From NCBI GenBank assembly GCA_019918135.1, contig WBZZ01007008.1, positions 5,001-69,000 on the forward strand: 64,000 bases of DNA, read 5' to 3'. The stretch's first letter is position 1. The number at the start of each line of letters is the position of its first letter. This document shows positions 30,322 through 41,523 of the stretch, piece after piece. This DNA comes from Paulinella micropora. Lineage: Eukaryota; Cercozoa; Imbricatea; Euglyphida; Paulinellidae. Below the pieces are notes generated by a model that saw only the letters and a list, made by a program, of their open reading frames with translations, had not been told where the DNA came from and searched no databases. A program made the translations under genes and the position numbers.

Positions 30322-31850
30322 CCACTAATAGGATAGTCATATTCTGACGTTGTCAAAGATATTTTCTTTCCAGTTTTAGTTTTTAGCAAATTTACAAAAC
30401 CCTTTAAGTGCCTTACTTGAGCAGTTTTATCTTGGAGTATAGCCAAGTTATTACCAAGTCCTATTGAATCCATAGGTGCTACCACCATTTCTGTTTGATT
30501 TAGCGCGGGCTTAACCTCAACAATTATTTCCTTCTCTATATCTGCCGAAGCATTTTTTTTGTTCATCGTATTTATTTTTTCTATAAAATTATTAATTGTA
30601 GTTTCATTCGCCAATGGAATAAGAGAATATCCTTTCACGCCATCGGCTGTTTCTTGCGATTTAACCATTTTATTAAAACCATCAACGAGTTCCGCATATT
30701 GTTTATTAAATGTAGCAGGATTTACTACTTTATTTACTTTAAATGTTGCATCCTTGTCAAAACTGCCCACATTTTTCATGATACCAATCATGGACATCAA
30801 TGTTTTATCTACATCGCCTATAAATCCATTATACTTCGCATCTGGAGGAGTGGTTTTGATAGTTTTCCAAAACTTCATTGCATCCCAAAAAGATACTCCA
30901 CCGCGTGCCCTCCCCTGTGCTTCCAAGGTCATTCTAGATATATCCGCTTTTGAAAACATTGAGTTGTAATTGTCAAAAATACTCTTGGCAACTTCGGCCG
31001 TAGCCAATCCATTACTCGTTAGACAATCACTCATATTGGTAATTCTTTCAAAGTATCGTTTATCGGCAAAGTCTTGGACATTCTTGTCGCCTGACGCATA
31101 CAATAAATCATGTTCAAAAGCAACTAAGTCCAAAGCATCTGCTGGTAAAATGTAAGGAAATTTGCCACGATTTCTATCTTCTAATTGAAGACGGCTTTCC
31201 ACTCGTGTGCCCCCGCCATTATAATTACTTCCCTCAGTATGAATTCGTTCTTCTTCCAACTTAATGAAAGCATCTGGTTGAGCAGACCATGTTCTATATA
31301 TTTCTCTAATTGCTTTTCCAAGACCGAGAACCGTCATAGTCTCTACGCCTGATTTAAAAACTTGCCACGCATTTAAAGACATTATTTCAGTGGCTAATCT
31401 GCCCGCATATTCACTTAATACATAATCACCTATTCTTTGCTGTCCGCTTGCGATCAAACGAGGATTAGGCGGAGGCAAACCCTCTGGCACTTCATTTCTT
31501 GCTAGTGCTAGCAAAAAGGTATTGAGAGCATCTGCTCTTCTTCTTCCAAGTAATCCAACATTCATTGCACGTAGTTGTGGATTGTTGGCAATTAATCTCA
31601 ATATCTGCCCCCACGCTAGCCTTCTCACACCATATCGCCCAACACCTGTAGCAAGGTTAAGTAATCTATTAAGTCTGGGACTCATAATTATCTCTTGAAT
31701 GCTTCTAATAATAGCATCAACAAATCTTTCTACGCTTCGGGGGTCATCATTTATTCGTGGCACAAGCATCTTGTGTTCGTCACCTATCTGTGCTTCTATT
31801 AAAGCATCATCTGGTGTTTTCTCTCCCACTCTTCTCGGTTTTCTTTCCAT
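30306..31850 (-). CDS. large virion protein with parvovirus-type phospholipase A2 motif
   Basis: 514 residues, intact. Residues 209-255 carry NYNGGGT, a glycine loop where PLA2 enzymes bind calcium, then a DLVAFEHDLLYA stretch whose His247-Asp248 and Tyr251 match the catalytic HDxxY of the PLA2 superfamily. Parvoviruses and some adinto-like or Polinton-like viruses use such a domain to breach endosomal membranes. The flanks (1-190 and 270-514) are helical and unrecognised. It overlaps the upstream coiled-coil gene by 52 bp and lies in the capsid operon. PLA2 assignment is from motif only. Confidence 0.78.
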   Translation of the reverse strand: MERKPRRVGEKTPDDALIEAQIGDEHKMLVPRINDDPRSVERFVDAIIRSIQEIIMSPRLNRLLNLATGVGRYGVRRLAWGQILRLIANNPQLRAMNVGLLGRRRADALNTFLLALARNEVPEGLPPPNPRLIASGQQRIGDYVLSEYAGRLATEIMSLNAWQVFKSGVETMTVLGLGKAIREIYRTWSAQPDAFIKLEEERIHTEGSNYNGGGTRVESRLQLEDRNRGKFPYILPADALDLVAFEHDLLYASGDKNVQDFADKRYFERITNMSDCLTSNGLATAEVAKSIFDNYNSMFSKADISRMTLEAQGRARGGVSFWDAMKFWKTIKTTPPDAKYNGFIGDVDKTLMSMIGIMKNVGSFDKDATFKVNKVVNPATFNKQYAELVDGFNKMVKSQETADGVKGYSLIPLANETTINNFIEKINTMNKKNASADIEKEIIVEVKPALNQTEMVVAPMDSIGLGNNLAILQDKTAQVRHLKGFVNLLKTKTGKKISLTTSEYDYPISGWEML

Positions 31851-32425
31851 TCCTTATACTCCTGCTCCGCTTGCTTTTTATCCTCTCTTCGTATTACGCG
31901 AGTTTTGTCCGCTTTGCCTTTGTTTTTCATATACGTTAAACCCTTATCGGTTAATCGTTTTAAGTCTTCTTCTTTATATTCTTGTTTTACCAATTGTGCT
32001 ATATCACGCTTCATTTGCTGGATATTGTCTTCTATGTGCATTATATCATATTTATCGGCAGCCATTGCTAATTTTCGCATTTCAATCATTTGTTCATTCA
32101 TGGGGGCAGTTCCGTGTTTTCTTTCAAATTCTTTCATATCAATGCCGTCATCTTGGAGGTGCGCTTTCAGTTCATCGTAATTCATGTTTGCATAAATACT
32201 TTGCTTATTGTCCAACGCACTAATCCTATCTTTTAAATCCTCCATAGTATTCCCCCTTCTTGTTGAAGCATCCAATAATCTATCCGCTCTAAGCCTCTCG
32301 CGGGCTTGACTATTAATGCTTTCATTAACTTGATCAATCCAAAAATCGTCTGCTTGATCCAGCAAATACTTATGTTCGCGTCTAATTTCGTTGTAATATG
32401 TAAAAAATGGTTTTTCGTGTGGCAT
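31799..32425 (-). CDS. coiled-coil protein
   Basis: 208 residues, intact. Highly charged and helical nearly throughout, with Lys/Glu heptads at about 140-205. Its end overlaps the phospholipase gene. It starts beside the divergent gene at 32452, so the 26 bp between them must hold promoters for both directions. Confidence 0.62.
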   Translation of the reverse strand: MPHEKPFFTYYNEIRREHKYLLDQADDFWIDQVNESINSQARERLRADRLLDASTRRGNTMEDLKDRISALDNKQSIYANMNYDELKAHLQDDGIDMKEFERKHGTAPMNEQMIEMRKLAMAADKYDIMHIEDNIQQMKRDIAQLVKQEYKEEDLKRLTDKGLTYMKNKGKADKTRVIRREDKKQAEQEYKEWKENREEWERKHQMML

Positions 32426-32440
32426 TTTTTTTATCCGCAG

Positions 32441-32449
32441 TATAATATA
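32441..32449 (+). promoter_or_regulatory. TATAATATA promoter-like motif
   Basis: It ends 2 bp before the ATG at 32452 and lies between divergent genes. Confidence 0.5.
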
Positions 32450-32451
32450 AG

Positions 32452-32663
32452 ATGGATAATAAAAAAGAAAAAAGCAAAGACGAGCAACAACTTGAAGAGT
32501 TGAAAAAACTTGGAAAGGAGATAGACCAAATCCGCATCACTCAGAACTTAGTGAATAGAAACCCAATATTTTTAGAAAACCGGAAAATATCCTTTACCGC
32601 TTACCGCTATCAGATAAGCAACGAGAAGCAATTTATAATAATATAATTAAAGAAGAGGGATAA
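32452..32663 (+). CDS. small charged protein, frameshifted
   Basis: About 70 residues after a 1-bp shift in a T5 run near 32572. The N-terminus is Lys/Glu-rich; the restored end reads LPLSDKQREAIYNNIIKEEG. Not recognised. Confidence 0.5.
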
Positions 32664-32666
32664 TAT

Positions 32667-32921
32667 ATGTTGTTAATATTGCTATTCGTGTTATCTAGAT
32701 TTGCTATGTCGCGGACTGCCTGCGATTTTTACAGCAGAGTTAAGAATTCAAAAAAAGATGGATGTGTGTGGTGTATCCAGAGCGGGATTAACTCAAAATT
32801 CAAATGTATTTACAAGCCGATGTCAGACTGGTGTATTGGATGGGATGAGGCACTGCCTTTAATGTGTGCGGGTAATGATGCTTTTTATAAAATACACTTA
32901 TACGAATGCGGTAATTTATGA
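32667..32921 (+). CDS. cysteine-rich secreted protein shared with element 1
   Basis: 84 residues with a hydrophobic N-terminus (about 1-15) and eight cysteines. It shares SRTACDFYSR, KFKCxYKPMSDWC and EALPLMCAG with 8605-8862. It starts within TAATATATG. Likely exported and disulphide-bonded. Confidence 0.8.
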   Translation: MLLILLFVLSRFAMSRTACDFYSRVKNSKKDGCVWCIQSGINSKFKCIYKPMSDWCIGWDEALPLMCAGNDAFYKIHLYECGNL

Positions 32922-32954
32922 TTTAAGGATAACGAGAATAAACGATATAAAAGG

Positions 32955-33614
32955 ATGCCAGATTATAAACAAGGTAAAATATATGTTATCAGGTCGTATC
33001 AAACGGATCAGGTGTATATCGGTTCAACCACTCAACCATTATACAAAAGACTTTATGCTCATAAAATTATTTATAAAAGATGGATGAATGGTAAATGCGA
33101 TTATGTTTCTTCTTTTGAAATCGTCAAATATGATGATGCCTTCGTTGAATTGATTGAAGAATATCAGTGTGAAAATGTAAATCAATTGAGGAAACGAGAA
33201 GGAGAATGGATTAGAAAAACAGACAAAAGTATTAATAAAAGAATAGCAGGTAGAACCAGCAAAGAATATTATGAAGAAAATAAAGAATATTTGACGCAAA
33301 AAATAAAAGAATATAGAGAATTAAACAAAGAGAATGTATCACAAAAAGAGCGAAACTGGTATGAAAAAAATAAAGATTATGTATCACAACGAGGTAAAGA
33401 ACATTACGAACGAAACAAAGAACGCATAGATAAAAAACACAAAGAATATTATGAGCAAAATAGAGAGAATCTTATTGAAAAAACTAAAATACGTTGTTCA
33501 ACCATAATCAAATGTTCATCTGGTAATTCGTTTAGAAAAGATAATTTACAGAAACATCTTAAAAATCAAATACACTACGACAATATGCTCGGTTTATCTG
33601 TTTTTGGTTTTTAA
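32955..33614 (+). CDS. GIY-YIG endonuclease with YxxNKE repeats
   Basis: 219 residues, intact. GIY-YIG motif KIYVIRS...QVYIGSTT (about 8-28), Arg in YKRLYAHK, catalytic Glu in EGEWI, then NKRIAGRT. Residues 100-180 are repeats such as EYYEENKEYLTQK, and the C-terminus ends in a degenerate Cys/His finger (RKDNLQKHLKNQIH). Paralogue of 22480-23157. It is inserted inside the cassette that element 1 has without it, which fits a selfish or DNA-processing nuclease. Confidence 0.85.
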   Translation: MPDYKQGKIYVIRSYQTDQVYIGSTTQPLYKRLYAHKIIYKRWMNGKCDYVSSFEIVKYDDAFVELIEEYQCENVNQLRKREGEWIRKTDKSINKRIAGRTSKEYYEENKEYLTQKIKEYRELNKENVSQKERNWYEKNKDYVSQRGKEHYERNKERIDKKHKEYYEQNRENLIEKTKIRCSTIIKCSSGNSFRKDNLQKHLKNQIHYDNMLGLSVFGF

Positions 33615-33615
33615 T

Positions 33616-33970
33616 TTACTTCTTACCACCCCCAGAACTTGGAGAGGGTAAAACGATACCTACCATCAACGAAATGAGCCCCACATACACATTAGTTTGA
33701 TTACAATCAAGATTATGATTAGAAAGTTTTACGATCGCTAATGCGATTATTGATATTATGATTGCAATTTGAAATAAGTATTTAATTAATCTGCTATCTG
33801 TTTTTTGTCATACAACAGCAGTCCCAACTATCGGTGTATTCGTGTTCCTGCTTCCTTTCCTCATTCTTAAGTTCTACCTCAAGCACACGAGACTTTAACT
33901 CGGGAGTTAGTTCGCCATCCATATCCATAATAGGTGGTGGTCTGTGAAGTCTAGTTGTATTATTAGACAT
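33616..33970 (-). CDS. small membrane protein, fibre-linked, frameshifted
   Basis: Homologue of 8263-8616. The first 35 codons are nearly identical in DNA. A 1-bp shift near 33800 follows, then two hydrophobic segments and a SPSSGGGKK tail. Its ATG overlaps the fibre stop by 8 bp, so fibre and membrane gene are coupled in both viruses. Too broken to appear as one open frame. Confidence 0.72.
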
Positions 33971-36900
33971 TAGGGAAAACGACTGCTCGTATTTCTGCTA
34001 ATTGGCTTGCTTGGTCTTGTAATATATTAAGTAAAAGTTTACTTTCTTTTTCTAAATTAACTACCTTTTCCGATAATTTTTGAACCGCTTTAGTTAATGG
34101 TGCTATAAACTCGGTATAACACATACCATAATCATAATCACCGGTTTCAACACATTTATATGTATCAGGACTAGCACTTATACCTTTAAATTCACATTCC
34201 GCTTTTTGTTTTGGACATTGAACCATTATCGGCTCTTTTAACAATCCTGCAAAATCTAATCTATCGATTTCAGACAATACTCCTTCTACCTCTTGTGCTA
34301 TTAAACCTGCTCTTTGTTTTTTGTTATTATCAATCATGCGATAGCAGACTGGATTTAATTTGTTGATAAAATCTAAGCCTAAACATTCTTTTATGTCTTC
34401 TTTTTTTCTCCTATCTGAAGGTGCTGTTATGGTTCCCTTACACCATAAATTTCCTCTATTCCCATTCAAAGACATTAACAATTGTTCCGTAGAATTCTCC
34501 CACACAAAACCATTGGATGAACTATTATTACATCTAAACCTCATAACAAAATCTGAAATACCATTTCCCGCCACTGCTGTTCCATTTGATAAACTTTTGT
34601 TTGATCCTGGGGTTGACATATAAATCCCCCAACTTGTATTGGTGACATCATATAAAAATATACCTCTATTAGTTGTCCCGTCTGTTTGTCCTTGAATTCC
34701 TATTTTCGCTCCATTAGTAGTTGTCGTTAGCAACCCAGAGTATGTAATCCCCGCATTCGCAGTTAGTAAGCCACTTGTTGTTAATGTGGTTGTTGATATA
34801 CCCGCATTTGCCGTTAGTAATCCACTCGCAGTTGCCGTTGTTGTTGATATACCCGCACTAGCCGTTATCAATCCTTTTGTCCATAAAGTCCCGTTTGCCC
34901 CATTTAATGACATTAACAATTGCTCATTAGAATTTTCCCACACAAAACCATCCGCCGAAGCAAAACCAGACCTAAATCTTATAGCAAAGCCTGAAATATC
35001 GTTGCCTGCAACCGCAGAAACTCCAGATTGACTTTTACCTGCCCCTGGCTGAGCCATATAAATCCCCCATGTCTGTATCCCACAGAAATATACCCTATCC
35101 ATTTCCTCCATCTACTTTATTTTGAATAGATAACTTGCAACCGCCATCTGCTCTTAATAATCCGCTCGCCGTTAATGTTGTTGTAGTCATGCCAGCAGTT
35201 GCCGTTAATGTAGTTCCCGTTATTGTTCCAGCACTTGTTATGTTGTTTGAGTTCATATCCAAAGCACCATAAAACCGCATACCACCAGCATTGTTAAAAC
35301 GGACAATGTCAGACGAAGCACTTTTATTATCCAAAAGTTTTGAAATATAAAGTCCCGCCCCTTTTGCATCAAATGCTACATTCGTGAATACATAACCTCT
35401 TTGGTTCGCGGTTCCACTTGTAGCAGTATTTAGAGTAAATAAGAAGTATTGATAATCACCTGATGTCTGTGAAAAGAATATATCTCCTCCATTTTGGTTT
35501 AATATCCTCGCCCCATTATATGTTATATTTCCACCATTAATGATAGTTTGATTATTAAAATCGGCGTTGTTCGTTAAAGTTAGATATTTTATCGTAGTGC
35601 TCGTCCCGTTGAATGTTTTACTTCCTGTTATGGTTTGGTCTGTTGTTAGTTTCACACAATTGTCATCCAGATATTGCCTATTTACCTCTTCATTCGCATT
35701 TTGTGGTGCTCCTAGATTAACAATCCTACTACTATTACAATCTAAGCCAGTAGCATTAAACTAGGAAACAATCGTCCCATCATTATTTTTTTTTGCTGAA
35801 ATTTCAAAGTTGTAATACGTATTTGTTTTCATATCCAAACTAGCAATTGACCCAATATTATTTGTAGAATTAAAAACGATGAATGTGCCCTTTGTTGTTG
35901 AATGTATTGAATTTCCAGTTATTTCAACACCACTGCTATATGTCTTAATTCCTGCTATGGTTTGGTTTCCTGTTAGTTTCACATTTTGCCAGTCTTTTGT
36001 ATCAACATAACTTTTATTTGCTCCATCTGTTGAAGTGGAAGGGTTTGCCAAGTTTGTTATTTTGTTGTTATTCAAACTTAATGTTGTTCCAGTTGCGGTT
36101 ATAATTAAAGTATTACCTGAATATAACTCTACATACGAACCAGTTATTTGTATCGGATACCAAGTCGCTGTTGCTGTTTTTTGTGCTGCAATCATTCCTA
36201 TTTTTGTATCAAAGGCAATACCAATACCATCAAAAGAAGTAGGACTGGATGAACCACTTACTTCTAAAGTTGATGTAAATTTTTTATTCCCTGCTATGGT
36301 TTGGTCTCCTGTTAGTTTAACCACCGAAGTATCAAGAACAGAAACATCCACGCCATCAACAAGATTTACATTTGTTATGCTTTGGCTTTTCATATCAATC
36401 CCCGCACTCGCATTTATTATACTGCTAAATGTCTTAATACCCGCTATAGTTTGGTCTCCTGTTAGTTTAACCACGGAAGTATCAAGAACAGAAACATCAA
36501 CACCATCAACCAAAGTCACATTTGTTATACTTTACCCTCCCATATTTAATCCCGCATTTGCCGTTATTAATCCACTCGCTGTTATTGCTTTCGCGGTTAA
36601 TAAACCTGCTGTGTCAATTTCCAGAGCGGTGTCCCATGGAACAACATCCCAAATGGTGCTCCCAATACCATATAAAATTCTAAATTTATCATTAACTTTC
36701 GCGATCGCAAAACTTGAACTCGCATAACTAGATTCCCATCCGTTAGAATCCATATACGCATCAAAGGCCATACTTACACTACCATGCCCTAAATTGACTA
36801 ACGAAAAAGTAGGATAATTGTCTTGTGATGTAATTGCTTGCATATGTGCACCACCAGTTCGGTCGCCATAATTACCATACAATTCTAATCCACCAGTAGC

Positions 36901-37518
36901 ACCATTTCCTTTTGTTGCTCTACCTATGATTATCGGTTTCCCATACCATGTTGATATTTTATCCACGAAATCCTTATTCCCCGTTATTGTTTGGTCTCCT
37001 GTTAGTTTAACCACGGAAGTATCAAGAACAGAAACATCAACACCATCAACCAAATTAACATTTGTTATGCTTTGACCTCCCATATTTAATGTTCCCGTCA
37101 TATTGAAAGCACCATCTAATCTCAGAAAAGGCGATGTTGTGTTTCTCCATTGCCCTGTGCTATAAATAAGCAATTGATTTCTGTTGGGTGTGCCCGTTAT
37201 GACTACATCCGTTAATTTATCTAATTCAAAGTCGCTTATATAACTTGAGGTTAATGTAGCAAATGAAGTATTGCCCAACCCATCTGTTTTTAATACTTGA
37301 TTAGCCGTGCCGTCCGCTATTGGTAAATCGTATTTGTTATTAATTGACACATAACCAGTATCAGATATCAACAAAGAGGAGTTATTATTTCGCGATGATA
37401 TTGTTATGTCGTCAGTCCTTGCTTGTATTGAGTTTGCTTCAATATGATCGCCATATAATACTCCATCAATTTCTAAATTCTCATCCACTATAAGAGGCCG
37501 TAAAAATGATATGTCCAT
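33963..37518 (-). CDS. tail-fibre-like protein with S74 chaperone domain, frameshifted
   Basis: Coding runs from about 37518 through four open blocks with breaks near 36530, 35760 and 35100, for about 1180 residues. The N-terminus (MDISFLRPLIVDE) is unlike that of element 1. The body has repeated DVSVLDTSVVKLTGDQTIAG units (at least three). The C-terminus has the SDRRKKEDI motif of S74 chaperones and a coiled coil. About 1.5 kb (about 34850-36330) is nearly identical to 5590-7080. It divergently faces the gene at 37587. Confidence 0.88.
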
Positions 37519-37586
37519 GGATTGCCCAAATGGTTCATAATTTAATAGAATTATTTTATATCGTAGAATATATAGTTTAAAAAAAT

Positions 37587-38215
37587 ATGAATATATTCGG
37601 CCGATCGCAAGAACAGCAGTCAATAGATACTAAAACTATTGCAATCACTGCTACCCCGACATTAACAAGAAACATTCAAAATGCTTACGTTGGTCTTGAC
37701 CTTAGGTCGTGGATGGAAAGTTCCACATTCACTACTCTTTGCACTGGCGGTTATGGTAGCAAAACAATATCTAATTTAGGAATGGTTATTTCATTAAAGT
37801 ATCTTTTCGCGGGTCTTTAAATTTGCCCGCCCCGACTGGAATAGGAACTTTCCAGTTCTGGTTTCATAAAACGGACGGAACCAATGTTGATGACTTTGAC
37901 AGCGAAGTGCTAAATTATACAACCGCCATTGAGTATAAGTCTTTTGATTGTATATGGCTAATTCAAAGATACGGAGTCCAAATGAAAATGATATGGTTAA
38001 TGACTTGTCCGAATCCCGCGGATACCACCAATAATACAACAATACGAATTTCTGGAAATACGACTAATGAGGTTTTATTGACGTATGCGACAGATGCCCC
38101 AATAACATTGGAAGTATATTATAAAACGGCATCTGCGGATTATGTATCTTTTAAACCATCATATTTTAATATTGATGTGATGAGAGACATAGCACTAACC
38201 GCCGCTTACACATGA
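37587..38215 (+). CDS. hypothetical structural protein, frameshifted
   Basis: About 208 residues with a 1-bp shift near 37815. The Gln/Ser N-terminus (NIFGRSQEQQ) resembles the NLFGQSTN start of 23507-24722. The rest is beta-like (GIGTFQFWFHKTDG, PITLEVYYKTASADY). It reads divergently from the fibre gene. Probably a virion component. Confidence 0.55.
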
Positions 38216-38895
38216 AACCTGTCATACATATCTTTTAGTGTCGTGAGTTTGCCCTCGTGTTGAGATAAAACATCGCGGAAAAATGTCTTATAATCTAACT
38301 TACCATATTTAAGAATAGGGCGTTGGTCTGGTGGTATGTGTGCGTATCTACTCTCGTCCCATTTCTTCATATCCTCCTGCATTATGCTGCGGTCTTCCAC
38401 TTTCATATACAAGAAATTAAACGGGTCTTTTGATACTTTCAAATGTGCCGTTTTTATTTCATGGCAACTATATCCGCTCTCGGGTGGATTCCGCTTTGCT
38501 TTAATCGGCGTTTTCTTCTCATTTGGTGGCGTGGATGCTTCTAAAACTGGTAATTCTTTACCTGTTTTAACTGGTAATTCTTTTTTCGCCAATTCTTCTC
38601 CTACGTTAGCCTTGATTTCGGCTATACCAGCACTCAAATCACTTTCTTTAAAAGGCGTAAATTCTTCTGGTTCGTCATCAAAAACAACCTTCTTCAATGT
38701 ATCACCGGAGGGCAATACAACTTCAACATTATCACTCTGCGGGGGTTGTTCGGGTCGGTATTTTTCGTAAAATGCAACAATTTCAGGTTTGAGCGATTTG
38801 CTTGTTGGCAGTTTTATGTCGCTACTTAAATGAGTCCATTTTTCTATTTGACTTAGATAATCTCCTTTGGTTGATGGCATGTTATATATAAGCAT
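38206..38895 (-). CDS. conserved protein shared with element 1
   Basis: 229 residues, intact. The first ~100 residues align with 16674-17060 (DYLSQIEKW, KPEIVAFYEKYRP, FTPFKESDL, EIKANVGE). The C-terminal 120 residues are different: a basic linker, then a globular part with Trp and His. The ATG follows TATATATAAC. It lies next to the primase-helicase. Function unknown. Confidence 0.72.
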   Translation of the reverse strand: MLIYNMPSTKGDYLSQIEKWTHLSSDIKLPTSKSLKPEIVAFYEKYRPEQPPQSDNVEVVLPSGDTLKKVVFDDEPEEFTPFKESDLSAGIAEIKANVGEELAKKELPVKTGKELPVLEASTPPNEKKTPIKAKRNPPESGYSCHEIKTAHLKVSKDPFNFLYMKVEDRSIMQEDMKKWDESRYAHIPPDQRPILKYGKLDYKTFFRDVLSQHEGKLTTLKDMYDRFHV

Positions 38896-38925
38896 AACAA
38901 AAAAAAATCCGTTTTTTTATATTGT

Positions 38926-41380
38926 TTATTCATCATCGTCGCCATCGTCGTCATCGTCAAAAGCCCATTCATTATCACCATAAATAACCTTCCATTGATT
39001 TTTACACTCTTCTAATGTTGGTAAATCTACGTATCTAACTCGCGCGCCTGCTTCCATCGTTTTCTTTTTTTCTACCATATTTGGCATTAGTTTTCTAAGA
39101 CTAGTCCAGAAACTAACCCGCGAAGTGTGCGGGTCATTCGCATTTGCTTTATACACATCATACAATTCTTCTTTTGAAACTTCTTCACCAAAACGAATTC
39201 CTGGAAATTCATGTGTAATATATCCCAAGTTAAAGCAATCCAACCACCACTTTCTCAACTTTGAAAGAGATTTCACTTTTTTTCTCGTAGCCCCTTCGTA
39301 ATGATTGTTTCGCGGTCGTTAAACTCGCTGAGGTCTCGTTCAAGAAGAAACTTCGCCAGTCGTTGCCTGTCAATAGATCTAATATCCGCAATCACTTTTC
39401 TCCTTTCGTCTGTTTTCATAAGTGCCAGTTCGTCAGAAACTTCAAGGACGAGCCATCGTTGCTCAGTGGTTCCCGCTGGCACTACCCATTCTTCGTTTAA
39501 AGCAAGGACTAGAAATAACATATTTTCTAATGTTAGATTTGGTAAATATTTTTATTTAAGAGTGAGCGTGTTTTCTGATACAAGTTTTTTAATTGTTCCC
39601 GCTCGTTCTTTATCATCACCCCAAACCATTTCGTCCATAAATACTACGATTGCTTTTGCGAGTTGCGCATTGAAATCGCCTAATATTTCTTTAACGTCGG
39701 ACGGCTGGAAGTAATAATCGGCACCTATTATATCTTTGAATATTTCAAGAATAATACCCTTACCTGCTCGTTCAGTGCTTGTCAAAACTAATGATAAGTG
39801 TAGTTTTTGCCACGGCTTTTGGTAAATGCTCGCAAACATATCAAGCACCTTTTTATATATGTCCTGCCTTCCCCCACACCATCTGTTTAGGATATGTTGA
39901 AAAAATGCTTCATTTTTTTCTTCTTCTGCCGTGAATGATTGCACGTCTCCTAATGTGTCCGCTGGGATTTCAAAACCCTTAAACAAGGCATAAAACCCTT
40001 GTTTGTCATTATCAAAGTATTCCTTGGGGTCAAAGATCACGTCATTTACTTCGCGTCGTCTCGGGTGCGTAGTCCATATTTTATACAAATCAACAACATT
40101 CAATTTGGCGGGGTTTTTACCTAGCGCTATCCAGTCCTCCTTTGATAGATTGGTCGTTACTATTTTGTTTTTGAAGAATGATTCCATTGCTGATTCCGTC
40201 TTGTAGCGAAATACTTTCTTGCCTTTGGAATCAACATATTCTTCAGTTATAGCGGGCTTGGCTAAATTAGCAAAAGTGTATGATTCATTCATCCAGGCCA
40301 AAGCAGTGTCTATCAACTCTTTGAATTTTTCTTTACTACTACATTCGCTGGCGAGTCGGCGCAGGTCATCAATCGTGTTGATATTACGACGATAGGGGGT
40401 GATAATTCGTGAATTTTCATGCCTTTACCCTCGCAACTGCTATCGTGGCAGTAGAAATACAGCCCGTCTCTTCTCCATACTACATAGCAATTGTCGCTGT
40501 TGTTTTCTTCCCCATTTATAATGCATACTCGTGTTCCTATGGTTTTTAAAACAAACATTCTCTGCTTTATTTCAACAATTTCTACATTTGGTATTTTGCT
40601 GAGTATAATTTCGCGTATTTCGTTCAATGTAATATGTTGATATCGCTTCAAAGTTGTATATTCGGGAATTTTGACATCGTAAAATGTATTGTCATCGGGG
40701 CGCATAATCAGATAATCGTCAATTTCCCCATCTTGTAGCAGTTTTAAGGTGTTTGTTTTTGGGGTGTACGAATATGGAAGCAAAACCCGATCGCTATCCT
40801 CTTTATGAGAGTAGATAGTGCGAAAAGCCCTGTTTTTGTTATATACAGAAATATCAAGTATAGTCCGCAACTCAATATTCTTGTCGGCTCGTTCAAATGT
40901 GAAACAAAGGTCGGGATAATCTTTTTCAATCACCACTTCAACATACTTCCAAAAATCTTTTTGCGTTTCGCAATTTTTGAATACCAAGCCGTTATCGTAA
41001 GAAAAATGGCACGACATTTTACCATTCTTGCTCGCGTCCAAGTATTTGGCTTTTTTGGGATTATACTTCAAACCCATATTAGCAAATACGTTTTCCATAA
41101 GCGTGTTCCACCGCTCATACATTTTTTCTCGTGAGATTGATAATTCATCGCCATCAATGTCGGCAAACATTCGTTGGGGTTTGTTTTCCATTAATACTTC
41201 ATAGTATTGCTTTTGGTCATCGGACGTTTTTTCAATCAATTCAATGAAATCCTCTTGGCATGGCATGGTGGTGAATTGTTTATTCCCCCACTTGATAAGA
41301 ACCGCATCTTGTGGTTTATCTCTCAGTGCTTCTTCTTGTTTCCAATATCATTGTTCATTGGTCAGTGTCGGTGCGGTCAT
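38926..41380 (-). CDS. primase-SF3 helicase (D5-like, DUF5906 type), broken
   Basis: The replication protein of element 2. From the ATG at 41380 (behind CTATATAAC): an AEP-type primase part with FADIDGD (DxD), SCHFSY and NKNRAFRTIY; a HDSSCEGKG Cys/His stretch; then a helicase part with TERAGKGIILEIF (Walker A), IVVFMDEMVW (Walker B), and NEEWVVPAGTTEQRW near sensor 1; and a C-terminal domain (WWLDCFNLGYI, SFWTSLRKLMP). Breaks: TGA at 41348, a shift near 40385, TAA at 39552 in the same frame, and a shift near 39276. Length about 815 residues. The acidic Asp tail ends the protein. Confidence 0.85.
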
Positions 41381-41523
41381 GTTATATAGTCGCTCGGATT
41401 TTTTTTTTTAAAAATTAATTATTCTATATATCCGTATAACCATGTATGGTGTTGTCCTTAATATGAAATTATAATATTTTATATATCGCTATGACAAAAA
41501 AAACAACTTGTTTCTTTTCTTAC

